Source: CAYFMP01 sp964344215 (GTDB lineage: Bacteria; Pseudomonadota; Alphaproteobacteria; Rhodospirillales; Casp-alpha2). From it: a stretch of DNA of 64,000 nt. Position 1 is the stretch's first letter. Each line of letters begins with the position of its first letter. The stretch is taken from NCBI GenBank assembly GCA_964344215.1, contig CAYFMP010000012.1, forward strand, positions 5,040 through 69,039. The letters run 5' to 3'. The notes under the pieces are model-generated. The model was not told where the DNA came from, ran no database searches, and saw nothing but the letters and a program-made list of their open reading frames with translations. A program made the translations under genes and the position numbers. Positions 63,859 through 64,000 of this stretch are shown here, piece after piece.

Positions 63859-64000
63859 CACTCGTGCGTTTGTCAAGTCGTGACCGGTCGGTTGCCTGGA
63901 GCGGGTCACGTTGATATGGAAGCGGCTGAGATCGGTGTTGCGGCGTGCCGGCGAGGAGAGGATGCGAAGGCGATGTGGGGCATCGGCGAGCTTCCTCGAC

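Larger units (their letters stand above)
63424..64000. other. right-edge stretch without a convincing gene
   Basis: About 577 bases after the PbfA-like gene. They hold a decamer repeat array (63651-63690), an inverted repeat in an AT-rich patch (63835-63858) and only weak open frames, the best being 78 codons at 63443-63679 without database-like features. The last 100 bases are GC-rich again and may belong to a gene beyond the edge. Confidence 0.6.

Overview
The window is GC-rich, gene-dense chromosomal DNA. Gene content and order point to an alphaproteobacterium, most likely of the Rhodospirillales type (inference, no 16S present). The supporting blocks are fabD-fabG-acpP-fabF-mltG, rpsF-rpsR-DUF2232-rplI followed by dnaB-alr, lptG-lptD-surA-pdxA-rsmA, radA-cvpA-purF, and yicC-gmk. 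It is a Gram-negative cell: porin, OmpW, LptD and Mla genes are present. The assembly is a draft. A 10-N gap lies in purF, and two otherwise well-conserved genes (lptG, cfa) are each broken by one frameshift.

Layout. 1-1166: 3' end of NADP glutamate dehydrogenase and a membrane-anchored coiled-coil protein. 1183-3465: an AT-richer insert with an overlapping gene pair (176-aa unknown protein and an XRE-ImmA/IrrE metallopeptidase). It sits at the 3' end of holC and is bounded by an 89-bp perfect direct repeat that duplicates the last codons of holC. 3373-7649: holC, M24 peptidase, pepA and a flippase-like membrane protein. 7743-15021: AmmeMemoRadiSam radical SAM gene, two transporters, a porin, a secreted unknown, and a Memo-AMMECR1 fusion. 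15065-25310: cysQ, sua5, TauE-like exporter, FAD-linked dehydrogenase, agmatinase-family hydrolase, SH3-like/metallo-beta-lactamase protein, methyltransferase, DUF1989, ArsC-like, yaaA and azlCD. 25362-28973: DmdC-like acyl-CoA dehydrogenase and a B12-type radical SAM protein. 29256-36188: LPS export and outer-membrane biogenesis genes ending in pdxA and rsmA. 36254-40430: TauD-like dioxygenase, gmk, yicC, SDR and OmpW. 40427-44966: fatty acid synthesis cluster. 45251-45674: two small genes, one encoding a very basic 51-aa protein with its own promoter. 45817-58599: ribosomal protein operon, cfa, dnaB, alr, mlaEF, radA, cvpA, purF and SDR. 58778-60940: DUF47-PiT phosphate uptake pair with a promoter and a Pho-box-like site. 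60967-63423: divergent DeoR-type regulator and a class III PLP enzyme resembling the phosphonate lyase PbfA, with a helically phased TGTGG array between them. 63424-64000: no convincing gene, but a second decamer array and an inverted repeat.

The most unusual parts are the holC-associated insert, the two decamer-phased repeat arrays flanking the PbfA-like gene, the Memo-AMMECR1 fusion with its partner radical SAM gene nearby, and the short basic protein ahead of rpsF.
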